Below are positions 22,841 through 36,683 of a DNA stretch of 64,000 bases, one piece after another. The stretch lies in the NCBI GenBank assembly GCA_040357565.1, contig JBDODJ010000005.1; one strand, given 5' to 3'. Source of the stretch: Cercozoa sp. M6MM (taxonomy: Eukaryota > Endomyxa: Ascetosporea). Below the pieces are notes generated by a model that saw only the letters and a list, made by a program, of their open reading frames with translations, made no database searches and was not told the DNA's origin. Position numbers and translations under genes: made by a program. How positions within the stretch are numbered: the first letter of the stretch is position 1; every line of letters starts with the position of its first letter.

Positions 22841-24894
22841 TTACCAGAAGAGGTTCTTGTCGACGGAGTCGCCGGGCTTGCCGATGCCGTACACGGTGAA
22901 ACCGATCTCACGCAAGGCGTCATGGTCCAGGATGTTGCGACCTGCCCCAGCAACAATGGGAGACACATGCCAAGGTGGGACGGTTTGTCAAGAGGGTAGG
23001 TAGGACAGGTACCGTCGAAGATGAAGGCAGGCTTCTCCATGTGGTCGTAGACGCGCTGGAAGTCAATGTCCTTGAACTCGTCCCACTCGGTCATGATGGC
23101 CAAGGCGTGGGCACCCTCGGTGGCAGAGTAGGCGTCGCCTGTACACAGCATGTACACAGACATCTCCAAAAGGGACAGACCACAGCGTACGAGCAATAGT
23201 GACAACGTCCTCGAAACTGTTGTCCTGCGGCAGAGCGTCGTAGTAGTCAAAGTCGAGGCGCATGCGCTCGTCCTCGACCTGTGTTGAGAGAGAAAGAGAG
23301 TGAGAGAGTGACTCATTAAGGAGCTGAAACGACAAAGGGTACACACAAGGCACCTTCGGGTCGTAGATCGACAGGAGAGCGCGCTCTTGCGCCAATTGCT
23401 TGCACACTGCGAGTACAGCACTACCTTGGGTAAACCTGGTCAAGGGTTGGGGATACCGTAGATCGCGGCCGTCTCGCGCGTGTCACCCGTGTCCTTTTTG
23501 AAGGCAAAGCCGAGAATGGCGATGCGCTTGCCGGCCACAGTGTTGTACTGCGCGTACACACACAGGTCACAATAAAGTCACACCGGTCACACCAGTCACT
23601 AGTCACATAGCAGAGTGGCACCAGCGATCGCAGGATCTGCTGCGAGAAGCGGCGCTTCTGGTAGTCGTTAATCTTGACGACACCCTCCCAGTACTCGGCC
23701 ACCTGACCACGCAGGACACACACCGATAGACCCGTACCAGGACACAGTACAGTCAGTCGTGTCAGCACAGTAGTGTACCTCAGGCAGACCGAGCGACTCG
23801 CAAATGTACACAAGGTTGAGAATGTCCTTCTGGAAACAGCTGCCACCAAAGCCGACCGAGCTACGAAGGAAGTGCTTGCCGATTCGCTTGTCCTGTGAGG
23901 GCATAATTATATATATACATATATATATATATATACGCAGGCAAGCACTCTACCATGCCAATGGCGTGCGCAACTTCGTCAACGTCGGCGCCAGTCTTCT
24001 CGCAGACAGCCTGTCAAACACTTCAATGAGTCGGCGCCAGTCTTCGGTGTGTGTGTGTGTGGGTTCACAGGTACCGAGATGGCGTTGATGGACGACACAC
24101 GCTGAGCCAGGAAGGCGTTGGCCTGTGCAGCAAAGGAGAGGTAGAGCAGGAAGCGTGCACAGTGGCATAGCACAGGAGTACCGTCAGTTTCGACAGCTCG
24201 GACGACCAGAGATTGGTGGTCACAATGCGCTCGGCGGGAACCCAGTGGCGGTACACCCAGACCAGACGATCCACGGCCTTGTCGTCGTTGCCACCTGCAC
24301 GTACCGTGTGATGTACTAACAGACAACAGACACTTGTATCTAAGGGTACCAATGAGCACGCGGTCGGGAGCCTCGAGGTCGCGGATGGCAGTGCCCTGCA
24401 GCACAGCACGTGGGGTGAATGAAAGTACATGAGGCTCGCTAAATTGTCTGTACCTCAGCGAGGAACTCGGGACACGACAGAATGCTGTACTTGATGCCCT
24501 GTCCAATCCAACAGACACGTATAAAGGTGGCTGCCCTGAACCAACAGTTTCCTTTGAGAGCAGTACATCTTCGTTCGTGTTGAGCACGCGCGCCATAGCC
24601 TCGGCCGTTCGGACGGGCAGCGTGCTCTTCTCCACAATGATCTAACGGACAGGATACAGGCACGTTAAAGCACAAAAGACAGAGACAGCGAAGAACCTTG
24701 GGCGACGTCGACACGCGACGAATGGTGCGTGCTGCGAGCTCCCAGTAGCGCAGGTCGGCCGCCTTGCCAGCACCCTCACCGTACGTCTTGGTCGGCGTGT
24801 TCACCGACACGAAGATGATATCGGCCTCCTGAATCGCCTTCTCTGCGTTCGTGTCGAAGCAGTAAAGGCACTCTGATCGCTGTATTGCTAGCGG
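22841..24894 (-). CDS. UGDH: UDP-glucose 6-dehydrogenase, 5' end lost in a gap
   Basis: This cytosolic NAD-dependent enzyme oxidises UDP-glucose to UDP-glucuronate, the precursor of acidic and pentose sugars for walls or glycans. Leftward exons give [92 protein letters not shown], the catalytic-cysteine block [52 protein letters not shown], and the C-terminal [16 protein letters not shown] before TAA (22,841-22,843). Motifs, spacing and order fit UGDH throughout. The N-terminal Rossmann GxGxxG exon is missing because the sequence enters the 100-N gap at 24,895. About ten introns. Confidence 0.95.
23909..23937. repeat. (AT)n microsatellite in a UGDH intron
   Basis: TA-rich dinucleotide run between exons encoding [16 protein letters not shown] and the [19 protein letters not shown] block. 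Confidence 0.8.
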
Positions 24895-24994
24895 NNNNNN
24901 NNNNNNNNNNNNNNNNNNNNNNNNNNNNNNNNNNNNNNNNNNNNNNNNNNNNNNNNNNNNNNNNNNNNNNNNNNNNNNNNNNNNNNNNNNNNNN
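24895..24994. other. Assembly gap of 100 N
   Basis: Exactly 100 Ns. Left of it is the UGDH gene without its first exons; right of it is a RanGAP gene without its 3' part, ending in a short AC run. The gap therefore hides the end of one gene and the start of another, and its true size must be well above 100 bp. Confidence 0.95.
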
Positions 24995-25536
24995 ACACAC
25001 ACACAAGACAAACTGGGATACCCTTCATGCCCATGGCGTTCTCAGACAGGTCGAGCACCTTCAAGTTGGCGCGCGTGGCGCCCTCGGCCAGTGCCGTCAA
25101 AGCCTCCAGACCCACCTACATACACACACACATGCATGTACCCGTAGGTCTGTGCAAGGGATACAGAACCCCGGTGGAGACACAACGCACCTGCTCTGGA
25201 CGGCCGGCGATGGTGTCAGCGAGACAAGCGACTTCGAGGTTTGGCAGCGAGGACAGAATCTCGCCAGCCAGTTTGGCTGTGCAATACACTCAACATGAAC
25301 AATGGGTACAAAAAGTACACTTCACAAACGCAGCAGGAGACCAGCCTCAGCCGAGAAAGACTTGTTGCTCAAGTTGATCGACTTGATCGATTCGTCGCCA
25401 CTACATGTATCCAAACAGGGGTTTCAACCACACACGCGATTATCACTAAAGGCTACCGGAGAGATCCCATCAGCTCCTCGACTCGCTCGACCTCGAGCAT
25501 CTCGCGGACGTCGTCCGGCCACGCAAAGTCGTACAT
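24995..25536 (-). CDS. Ran GTPase-activating protein (LRR), N-terminal part
   Basis: RanGAP stimulates GTP hydrolysis by Ran in the cytoplasm and so sets the direction of nuclear transport. The start Met (25,534-25,536) gives MYDFAWPDDVREMLEVERVE. After an intron come leucine-rich repeats: IKSINLSNKSFSAEAG, then AKLAGEILSSLPNLEVACLA followed by ADTIAGRPEQ, the conserved RanGAP block, and LKVLDLSENAMGMKG. The AGRPE motif followed by a L-x-x-L-D-L-S-x-N-A-x-G repeat is characteristic of RanGAP rather than other LRR proteins. The gene is cut by the 100-N gap, so the remaining LRRs and acidic tail are not seen. An LRR protein of another type is a lesser possibility. Confidence 0.8.
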
Positions 25537-26009
25537 CTCTTTCGATCTACCGAAACAGAAAAAGCTAGAAAAAGAAACCCTAGTCACTCGCGGCTCAGTA
25601 TGGCTCCTTATGGCTAACCTACGCCTGAAGATCTGTGCACACGCGCGCGCGCTGGTCTGCGCCTTGTTTAGTGCTGTATTGTACTGCACTTGAAACCGAA
25701 GATTATTCGCCAAGTGGAACTGAATCATTGCAACGCAAACTACGAAACGAAACTGACCATGACAGTGAGAGGTAGATCGATAATTAATAACAAACAGGAG
25801 GCAAGCGAGCTTGGGAGTTAAAACGAGAGACTTCGTGTGCGTTTTGATCGTTGAGGCACCTGCATGGTGTTGTTGCTGTTGTTGACTGGCATCATGAGGA
25901 GTAAAGAGGCACACTTGTGATATGGTGTGTGTGTTGTCATTTGTAGCGAGGCGGGCTGTTCTTGTTGTACGCACACTTGCAGAAGCAAACACAATTGCGT
26001 CGGTGAGAC
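25537..26009. other. Intergenic between RanGAP and G-beta
   Basis: This 473-bp stretch between two leftward genes is expected to hold the RanGAP promoter and G-beta 3' UTR. An open frame continues through it on the minus strand but encodes no recognisable protein. Confidence 0.4.
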
Positions 26010-27348
26010 TTAGGCCCAGATCTGCACACGCACACACGAATGAGGCCAAGATGAGGTGACACACACGCACACACAGAGCAAAGGCTACGCGGATCTGGAA
26101 GTCCCACGAGGCCGTGGCGATGGCGCCGCCGTCGTAGCTCACAGCGACCTGCGAGATGCGGTCCTCGTGGCCGCGCAGCGACTGCACCAGGCCCGTGGTG
26201 GACACGTCCCAGATGCGCGCCTCGTAGTCGTCGTAGCCGGCCACGAGGAACTTGCCCGAGCGCGTGAAGTCGACGCTCGTGACACCGCACAGAAGTCGCT
26301 CGTCAATGAACTGCGCGATACGACGCCGCGATCGCATGTCGAACAGCGAGCACGTACTGTCGTCGGAACATGAGCCCAGGGAGTCCGACTCGGGCATCCA
26401 CGAGACAGCGTTGACGTCTGATTCGTGACCCACGAAGCGCGCCACAGCACGGGAGCCCTCTGTCGGCACCGAGGCAATGTCAATAGTCAAAGAGACCCAG
26501 CACAAGAGGTACCTCGGCCCGAGGAGAGACGCGCATCGAACACGCGCACGGTCGAGTCGACGCTGGCCGTGGCAAAGAGCGCCGGCGAGGCGTTCACGTC
26601 CTGCGGCGCCACGCACATCACGTCGGCCGTGTGGTCGCCGTACGACGTCAGCATCTTCTCCGTCTGCGTGTCCCACAGCTTGACGGTCGAGTCACCTGAC
26701 GCCGACAGAATGCGCGACGAGCCGTCCACAAATCGGACGCACGACACGTAGCCTGTCCAGAACACACACACACACACACACACACACAGTTCAAACATCA
26801 GAGAGTCATCCATCCTACGCATGCACACATGTCCGGACTAGGTACCCTCATGGCCGATGAGCTCAGCCTTGGGGGTCGAGTTGACCTCGGCCGTGGGCTG
26901 GTCGCTCAGGCCGTGGATCGACACGACGTTGTCGAGGCCACCCGAGGCACCGAGTCGCGAGCCAGACGACACACCGACAGCCTAGATAGGCACAGAACCC
27001 ATCGACGGTCCAACAGCAATAACACAGGGGAAAAAGTACCATGACCCACGCCGAGCGGAGGGCAATGACTTGGTGCTTGTTCGTGGTCTTGGCGTCCCAC
27101 AGGATGAGCTTGCCGTCCTGAGAGGCCGACAGAAGTTTGGACGAATTTGGCGACCACGCGGCGTGGTACACCTTGCCAAAGTGGCCGCGCAGCACGCGTC
27201 GCGTCTTCAGCAGCGGCAGCGTCGACTTCTTGCCGGGACTGTCGCCAATCACGTTGACGTCGTCATCGCCCTGCAACTCCTCGATGCGCGAGCGAATCTC
27301 GCGAATTTCGCTGCGCGTGGCTTCGTACTTCTCCGCCGTCGTGCTCAT
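26010..27348 (-). CDS. Heterotrimeric G-protein beta subunit
   Basis: G-beta pairs with G-gamma and couples membrane receptors to effectors. The N-terminal helix ([18 protein letters not shown]) precedes [16 protein letters not shown] and the first WD repeats ([26 protein letters not shown]). Later exons give [103 protein letters not shown] and SWDFQIR, with a tiny last exon encoding IWA and stop (26,010-26,012). Seven WD blades, the conserved LRSxWVM segment and the final IWA identify a true G-beta, not RACK1. Length is about 350 residues, as usual. A short GT repeat sits immediately upstream of the start. Confidence 0.95.
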
Positions 27349-28179
27349 TGTGTGTGTGTGTGTGTGTGGTTTGTGTGTTCGTGTGGGGTGAGTGTACGCG
27401 CGTCTGTGTTACAAGGCTGCCTGCGCTTTCTGTGTCCTCCTTGACTCTGCGACGGTCCAACAGTCGGTATCACGCTTCCTTCAGCTGATACTCCTAACAC
27501 TCCGCGATCTGCGCATTCGTAAGCTGTAAGAGCGCAACACAACGACAGAGAAAAAGACAACACAACGACAAAACCAGAGCAAGTAAAAATTAGGCGATGC
27601 AACAAAAACGGCATCAAAAACCGCCCATGAAAAATCGCAGAGCACATGTCGCACACGCATGTGCCTTACGCATGCACTGTACCCAGACACCAAGAAGAAA
27701 CACGAAAGCGAGCCCGACACGTGGGGTACGCCACCCGAAAAAAATGAGTGATCGCAACTGGGAGGGCCACCGGGCCCAACATGGTGTTGGGTCATCGAGA
27801 TCAGCAAAACAAACAATAACCGCCCCCAGGTAAACCACATGGCAAAAGGCCTCCAACAGCACAAAAAAACAGTGCCTCTGACGCACCTGGCAGCACACAA
27901 CGCGTGCAGAAGGAAAACAACTGCCCAAAGAATCCAGAGCGAGACTCACCTGCTGCACAGTGTTCACTATGCTGAGTTGCTCAATCACTCCAAGTACGAA
28001 GCGCTCCCAGGCCTTGCTTTCTGTCGGGCAAGAGTTGGGGTATTTGGGCCAACCGTTTCTCTGGACAAAGAGCCAGAATAATTATGGTTTTCCCAACAGC
28101 TGAACCGAAAGTTCCGGCTCAGGTTTTTTGCAACCACGGAAGGCAGCAGTGACGAAAGCCAACGACACAGAGTAGCGGC
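27349..28179. promoter_or_regulatory. Divergent promoter region, G-beta and MCC beta
   Basis: This 831-bp stretch lies between two divergent starts and begins with a GT/TG run in the G-beta 5' leader (27,349-27,372). Several overlapping ORFs cross it on both strands, but none resembles a protein or shows exon-like boundaries. I see no convincing gene in it. Confidence 0.45.
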
Positions 28180-31150
<2,971 letters not shown>

Positions 31151-31524
31151 ACGAGAAAGCTACACTAATTCAGACTTCCCCGATGGGTGCGTGTCACGTT
31201 GTGGTGACGTGCACGTGGCGACGTATGATGTTAGTGTCTGGTATGTTTAGGTAGTTACTGTACCCCCTGGGAAGGTTTTCACTTTTCGTGATAGGCATTT
31301 TCCCCGTGCAAGACCAAAGGTAAAAATGACTAGTACCGTATTACCCCACCTCGGTCACGACGGCGCGGTTGTTTTAAATAATGGCGTTGGTGGTTCGTTT
31401 ATTAGCTAGTGGGCTTCAGTTCCATTCAAGTGCCCATCCGCTCGCAGTTTGAGTTGGATTCTTAAGGAAGGATCGATCGCGCGCATTCAGTGAGTGCGCT
31501 TTAGGAGAAGTTCCGTTTGTTTGG
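31151..31524. other. Convergent 3' intergenic region
   Basis: This 374-bp stretch lies between the stops of MCCB (+) and the MDR oxidoreductase (-). No gene was recognised. Confidence 0.45.
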
Positions 31525-33148
31525 TTACTGGTCCGAGACCTTAAGTACGATCTTGCCGATGGTTTTGCCGCTCGAGAGCTCGTCGTGCGCCGCAGCGACC
31601 TGTGTTCAGTTAAAGCGTCAGCATGATCACACATATACATGGCAGTAAGACGAGAGAAACAGTACCTGCTCCAACGGCAAGGTCTTAGTGCGCGTGGTCA
31701 CAATCTCTGCGCACATGACATTGATCGAGTTTGCACTGACTCAAAGAAAGTGCCCCCCCCCCCCCCCCCAGTGAGAAAACGCACTGCCCGAATCGACTAG
31801 GTGCGCGATCTGTGCCAAGACAGCGCCTTGCTTCTCGGGCTTGCAGGAATGCATGGAGCGGGAGAACATGCAGTCCATGTGGATTGAGACACGCTTGAAG
31901 AAAGCGCCCACGACGTCGAGGTTCTCGAGGCACGCCGGCACAATTGGTAGCACCACGGCTACGTGGCCGTCGCAGGCCAGGAGGTTCATCACCTTGCCGA
32001 GAACGCCGGCATCGTGGTACACCGCCACGGCATCGACAGCCGGTACACCAATGGCCTACGCACGACAGGCATACTGGCATAGTGCCAGACATCAACGTCT
32101 GCGAAATAAAGCACACCTGCAGCTGCGTCAGCAGGTCCTCGTGGTGGTTGATCACGTGGTCAGCACCTAGCGACTTGCACCTGGACACAAGGGATCAAGT
32201 GGTAGGGGCAAGGTGGTGGTGGGAGAAGGGGATCGAATCACTACCACTGGACAGTCTCCGGGCGCGAGGCGGTAGCAATCACCGTACCGACACCGAGGCA
32301 CTTTTTGGCGTACTGAATGGCCTGTCGATGGGAGAGAGGAAGGTATGAAAGTAGGTTGGTGTGCAGGATACATAAAACACAGAGGTAGCGTGGCATACCA
32401 CACTGCCGACACCGCCAGCACCATTAACAATCAGCAGCGACTTCTCCGCTGAGTTCTCTGTCCCAGTAGGATGAAAAGAACTGGAATTAAAGGAACAAGC
32501 TGACACACCATCAAGGCGCATCTTCTCCACCAGCGTCTCATGCGCCGTCAGCGCCGTCAACGGCAGCGCCGCCGCGTCCTCAAAACCCATGCTGCAGCAG
32601 ATCTCATCTCAAAGCACTCCCTCCGATGAGTTCAGACGTATAACATACGAAGTGGGCTTCTTGGCGACCAGTCTGGCATCAACAACGGCGTACTCGGCGT
32701 AGCTGCCTGGCTTCTGTAAAAGCAGACGCAACCCTCTCTTCTATGAGTAATGAAAATGGTAGATAGTACCGTGATGTCTCCAGCGAAAAACACCGCATCA
32801 CCAGCCGCAAAGTCAGTCACGTCGGCGCCCACAGAAACCACCTGACCGGCAACGTCCCAGCCAACGATGAGCGGGTTCTCTTCCGAGATCGGCGCTTGCA
32901 TCATGCCTTCGCGAACCTTATAGTCGATCGGGTTGGCAGACGTGTAGGCCACCTTCACCAGCAGGTGGCCTGCTGGTGCCTGTTTACATGTCCATATCCC
33001 CCTCTTTTTCCTCCTGTACTCAAACTCAGCCAATGGTTCGCAGTTTTTGCGGGTGTGCACTGTTTACCTCGGTGGGGCGGGCAACCTCACCGACCTTCAA
33101 CACATCCGACGCACCGTACACCGTTTGGTAAACTGCCTTCATGTTCAT
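31525..33148 (-). CDS. Zinc-less MDR alcohol dehydrogenase/quinone oxidoreductase
   Basis: This is a predicted NADPH-dependent reductase of the quinone-oxidoreductase branch of the medium-chain dehydrogenase family. Leftward exons give MKAVYQTVYGASDVLKVGEV, LLVKVAYTSANPIDYKVREG, LIVGWDVAGQVVSVGADVTD, FAAGDAVFFAGD, YAEYAVVDARLVAKKP, AALPLTALTAHETLVEKM, the dinucleotide-binding loop IVNGAGGVGS, CKSLGADHVINHHEDLL, then a C-terminus ending GKTIGKIVLKVSDQ. The NPIDYK in place of the zinc-ligand cysteine, and the lack of a structural Cys cluster, put it with zinc-independent MDRs (ZADH/QOR type). The start can be Met 33,146-33,148 or the in-frame Met two codons later. The substrate is not predictable. 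Confidence 0.9.
31753..31770. repeat. Homopolymer C run at an intron end
   Basis: About 17 consecutive C lie within an intron of the oxidoreductase gene. On the sense strand this is poly-G, opposite to the usual C-rich sense bias of introns here. Confidence 0.7.
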
Positions 33149-33592
33149 GCAACGATATTCACTTTGGCTGAAGCAACAGCCGAAAAATCAACACCCAAAA
33201 GCAACGGTAAAATTGCGAAACACATCTACCTGGGTGCGATATTTAGGAAATTGAATCCAAAATTAAGTTAGCTTCGCAGTTTAAAGCAGTAGTTTGAGTG
33301 TGCTGTTGCTGTATTTTTGTAACGCACATTTAAGAGTAGAATTGTAGCCTGGGAATCTTCTCCAAGTTTAGGCCATTGGCGTCTCTCTTGGCCTCAGGAA
33401 CGCGTCAAGACTCGCCGTAAAAGCCGTATTGAGTGACGAGAGCGTATTTCGCTGATGCTGTGCCCCCTCCCGACATTGCGATTAAGTGTGCGTTTGGTTT
33501 CCCAGACAAAAAGGCAAAACTGTCGTCACCGGGGTCGCGTTTGCCGGTTTGGGTGTGCCACACTTTGAAGAACCCGCCCGCAAAATAGCGTC
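33149..33592. promoter_or_regulatory. Divergent promoter region, oxidoreductase and SURP/G-patch gene
   Basis: A 444-bp AT-richer stretch between two divergent starts. Nothing else recognised. Confidence 0.4.
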
Positions 33593-34315
33593 ATGTCGTT
33601 TGAGGCGGCGGCGCACGTCCAGCAACTGCGCTACACTGGTATTATTCATCGGGCGACGCGCCTCCGACAAAGCGCTGGGTATCTGTTGCTGTGCGTAGGC
33701 ACCAATATGAATGCCAGTGGAGGCAACGACATGCTGAAGAAGCTGCGTGCCCAGAAAGAACGCATGCGTAAGCAGGTAGTCCGCTTTACCAGCAGGGTTT
33801 TCTGCGAGATTGTTTTGCTGCTTAGATCGAAAAGCGAAAAGAGGAGAAGAAAAAGCAGAAGGAACAAGCGGAGGCATCGAAAGAAGCAAAGACTGAAGAT
33901 GCTTTTGAGCAAAAAACTCCCGAGCAGTCGGAACGGTATGCATCGTTGCTTTTTTCTCTTGTTTGTTGTTGACTGAGACATCTCGGGTGTTTTGACGCTC
34001 AGTGAACGACTGGAGAATCAGTTGTCTGCGGAAGAACTCAAAACCATCCGCTCGGTCGTGCCTCACGTCGCTGTACATGACAGCTCTTCATTAACACAGA
34101 GATGCGCCAGTGTGCGCGCATCGTCGCTCTCTCCCTGTGTGTCCCTCACACGTGCACGCATGTGAACAGAAGCACGGTGCCTCGTTTGTGGAGACCGTGC
34201 GACGCAAGAACGCGCACCTCGCTCCCTTCGCCTTCCTGCGCAAGGACCGGCGTTTCTCGCCCGGTGCCACGCTGTTCCGCCTGCTCCTGCGTGAGAAGGG
34301 TACACCCTGCTTAGG

Positions 34316-34378
<63 letters not shown>

Positions 34379-34388
34379 NNNNNNNNNN

Positions 34389-34436
<48 letters not shown>

Positions 34437-36193
34437 GGATGCTATCTTGTGTATGTTGGTGTCCAGGCGTGCAACTACCGGACAGTGTGTACGAGGACGT
34501 TGTGCCCATGCATCAGCAAGTGCCGGCCTACGTGCAGCACGCGCAGTTCCCTCCTGTGCAGCAGCAGATGCCTCCGCATGTGCCTCCGCATGCGCACGTA
34601 CACCCGCACATGCAGCACATTGCGCACCCGCCGCAGTACCAGCACACTGCTGCGGTAAACGCCGCATACTCTCAGCCGTACGTGCAACCTGTGACTCCCA
34701 ATGAGGTGCGCTTCCTTCCTATGCCTATCTGTGCCTCAAGTATGTAGTATCAACGTACGGTGTCAATTTAGCCACCGGCGCGTCGCTCGCGTTTTTCGGA
34801 GGCCGCACCTCCGGCACGACCGCTGCCTCCACCGACGTAAGCGTTGAACCCTCGGTGCACGTGTGCACACGCACTGATATTTTTGCACAGGGAGAAGCGA
34901 CGACGGTTCTCCGAGTCGGGACCGGCACCTCTGGTATCAGCGACGGCGGAGTGAGTGTGCCTATTGTCCAACAATTCACTGTTTCTTGTTGTATGGCAGC
35001 CGGCGTTGCCGCAAGTCGACAGATCGAAATACATTGTGCCGCCGACGAAGGACGACCTGCCTGTTTTTAGCAGAGGTGTGTCTTGATTTGCCTTCTTGCT
35101 GTTTATGTACAAAATTTCACGTCTTGTGAGTGCAGCTGGCGAACTCGAGGAGGGTGACCTCGGGGGCATGTCCGAGGCTGAGGTGCAAGAGCATCTCGAT
35201 CGCGTGCGATACTCGGGCCAGGGCTCTTCCGTACCTTCGCATACTATACGTGTTCTCCTCTCTGTGTCTGTATGCGTCGTCTGTGCAGGTGGACCGACCC
35301 ATCAGTAGTGACAACATCGGGTACCAGATGATGCTGCGCATGGGCTGGCTGCCTGGCACGCCACTCGGCCCGCGTCGTAAGAACCAGGTACTGATGCGCA
35401 TGCCTATTGTTCTTTGCTTCCTTCCCTGCATTCACTGTCCTTGTCTCCCACAGGAAGCTGCACTAACAGCGCCACTGGATTTGCGACAACTGGCACGACC
35501 GGAACTGGTACATGATACATGAAGGCACGCGCATTGACTTGATGGACAAATGATTTCCCTTGCAGAGAAAGACGATGGCGCAGGTGCAGCTCGAGAAGCA
35601 AGTCAAACAGGAGCATTTGGACCGCAAGCAGCAGCATCGGGAAGCCGTTATGCAAGGTGGGTTTTCTTTCTTGGCACTTGTTGATTGATAGGTAACGCTT
35701 CTTCCTTGCAGGTGGCAGCGAGGCTGCAACCAAGTCATGGCAGCAGTTCCAGCAACAACAGCGCCAGCGACGCAAGGCTCCGGCCGCTGGTTCCCAGGCG
35801 TTGCAACAACAACAAGAGCAACAGCAACAACAACAACAGCAGCAGCAGCAGCAGCAGCAACGGCCGATCAAGCAAGAACCGCGGCCAGTACCGCAACGAC
35901 CGCACCCGCCAGTGCCTCAACAACCGCCCTTACCAGAGCACCCGATGGAACAGCAACCCATGTCGCCGCGCATGCCTCGACAAGAGTTCCACCAGCAACA
36001 GCAGCAGCAGCAACAGCAGCAGCAGCGGTACCAACAACAGCAACGGCAACTCCAAGAACAAGAGCAACGCGAACTCATCAGTGGACTTGAGCCACTCGAG
36101 CACAAACACGCGCGAGAACAGCAACAGCGCGTTCGCGAGCAGCGTGCTGAGGCGGAGGCGAACGAGCTCATATCGAGCATCATGGGATTCTAA
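33593..36193 (+). CDS. SURP and G-patch domain splicing factor (SUGP1/SF4-like)
   Basis: The protein is a predicted spliceosome-associated factor that would recruit and activate a DEAH helicase through its G-patch. The N-terminus is basic and coiled (MLKKLRAQKERMRKQ, IEKRKEEKKKQKEQ). A SURP domain follows at about 34,168-34,300 (GASFVETVRRKNAHLAPFAF, then FLRKDRRFSPGATLFRLLL), then His/Pro/Gln-rich sequence, then a G-patch at about 35,310-35,388 (NIGYQMMLRMGWLPGTPLG) and QVQLEKQVKQEHLDRKQQ. The C-terminus is extremely Gln-rich (CAG/CAA runs at 35,800-35,865 and 35,995-36,050) and ends NELISSIMGF. SURP followed by G-patch matches SUGP1/SF4; only one SURP is obvious here. A GT tract with a 10-N gap lies in the intron before 34,466. 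The exact start is uncertain (33,593 or 33,709). Confidence 0.87.
34315..34435 (+). repeat. (GT)n tract with a 10-N gap
   Basis: GT repeats around ten Ns (34,379-34,388) in an intron of the SURP/G-patch gene. Confidence 0.9.
35800..36055 (+). repeat. Poly-Gln coding repeats (CAG/CAA)
   Basis: Two runs of mixed CAG and CAA codons encode uninterrupted Gln stretches of about 15 and 12 residues in the SURP/G-patch protein. The mixed codons suggest selection or age rather than a pure slippage product. Confidence 0.85.
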
Positions 36194-36683
36194 CCGACTC
36201 GGCATCGCATCCCCCACTGTGGGCAGTGACAGCATTTCTAGAAATCGATTGCTCTGGAGAATTAATTACTAACTAGAAATGAGTTGCGTTGACGGAGGCC
36301 CAGCGCAGACATGTCAAATGCTGAACGTTTGTTAGGAGTCTCGGAAAAGATGAACGCATCATCTTGATTTGAAAAGATCTGCACAACAGCAGCGCACAGC
36401 ACTAGAACACACGGGGCGTTGACACGAGTTCTACACAACGTTGCTTGGTAAGATGCCCACCAGATTTTCGTACTGTGTGTTTTTTGTTCTCTTATTGGTG
36501 TCGTGAAACAGACACTCGAGTGCGAAAGAGTGACGCAAACGCCTTTGCACTGCACATTGTGCCTGCGTGAGCCTCGAAACCTACTAAGCAGAAGCGAAAA
36601 GTTGTGTTGAAAGCGAAACACGAGGTGACGGTTTGCATCTGGTTTACGCCAAGTTTTCTAACGCTCATCAACAGTCAAGGAGG
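36194..36683. other. Intergenic between SURP/G-patch and NT-C2 genes
   Basis: A 490-bp stretch between two rightward genes. A 119-codon minus-strand ORF (36,262-36,621) crosses it but resembles no protein and has atypical composition. I call nothing here. Confidence 0.4.

Noticed and set aside
24895-25440. Novel LRR-dehydrogenase fusion protein
   Set aside because: The join lies in a 100-N gap, and each side is a normal but truncated family member.
25570-26009. Minus-strand open frame running from G-beta into RanGAP, suggesting a fusion
   Set aside because: G-beta ends with its proper IWA stop at 26,010 and RanGAP starts with its own Met at 25,536; the frame between is not protein-like.
27481-28081. 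Overlapping ORFs of 78-139 codons on both strands between G-beta and MCCB
   Set aside because: No domain, no consistent splice boundaries, and different frames are open on both strands; they fit a divergent promoter region.
36262-36621. 119-codon minus-strand ORF
   Set aside because: Atypical composition for this genome, no recognisable motif and no supporting exon signals.
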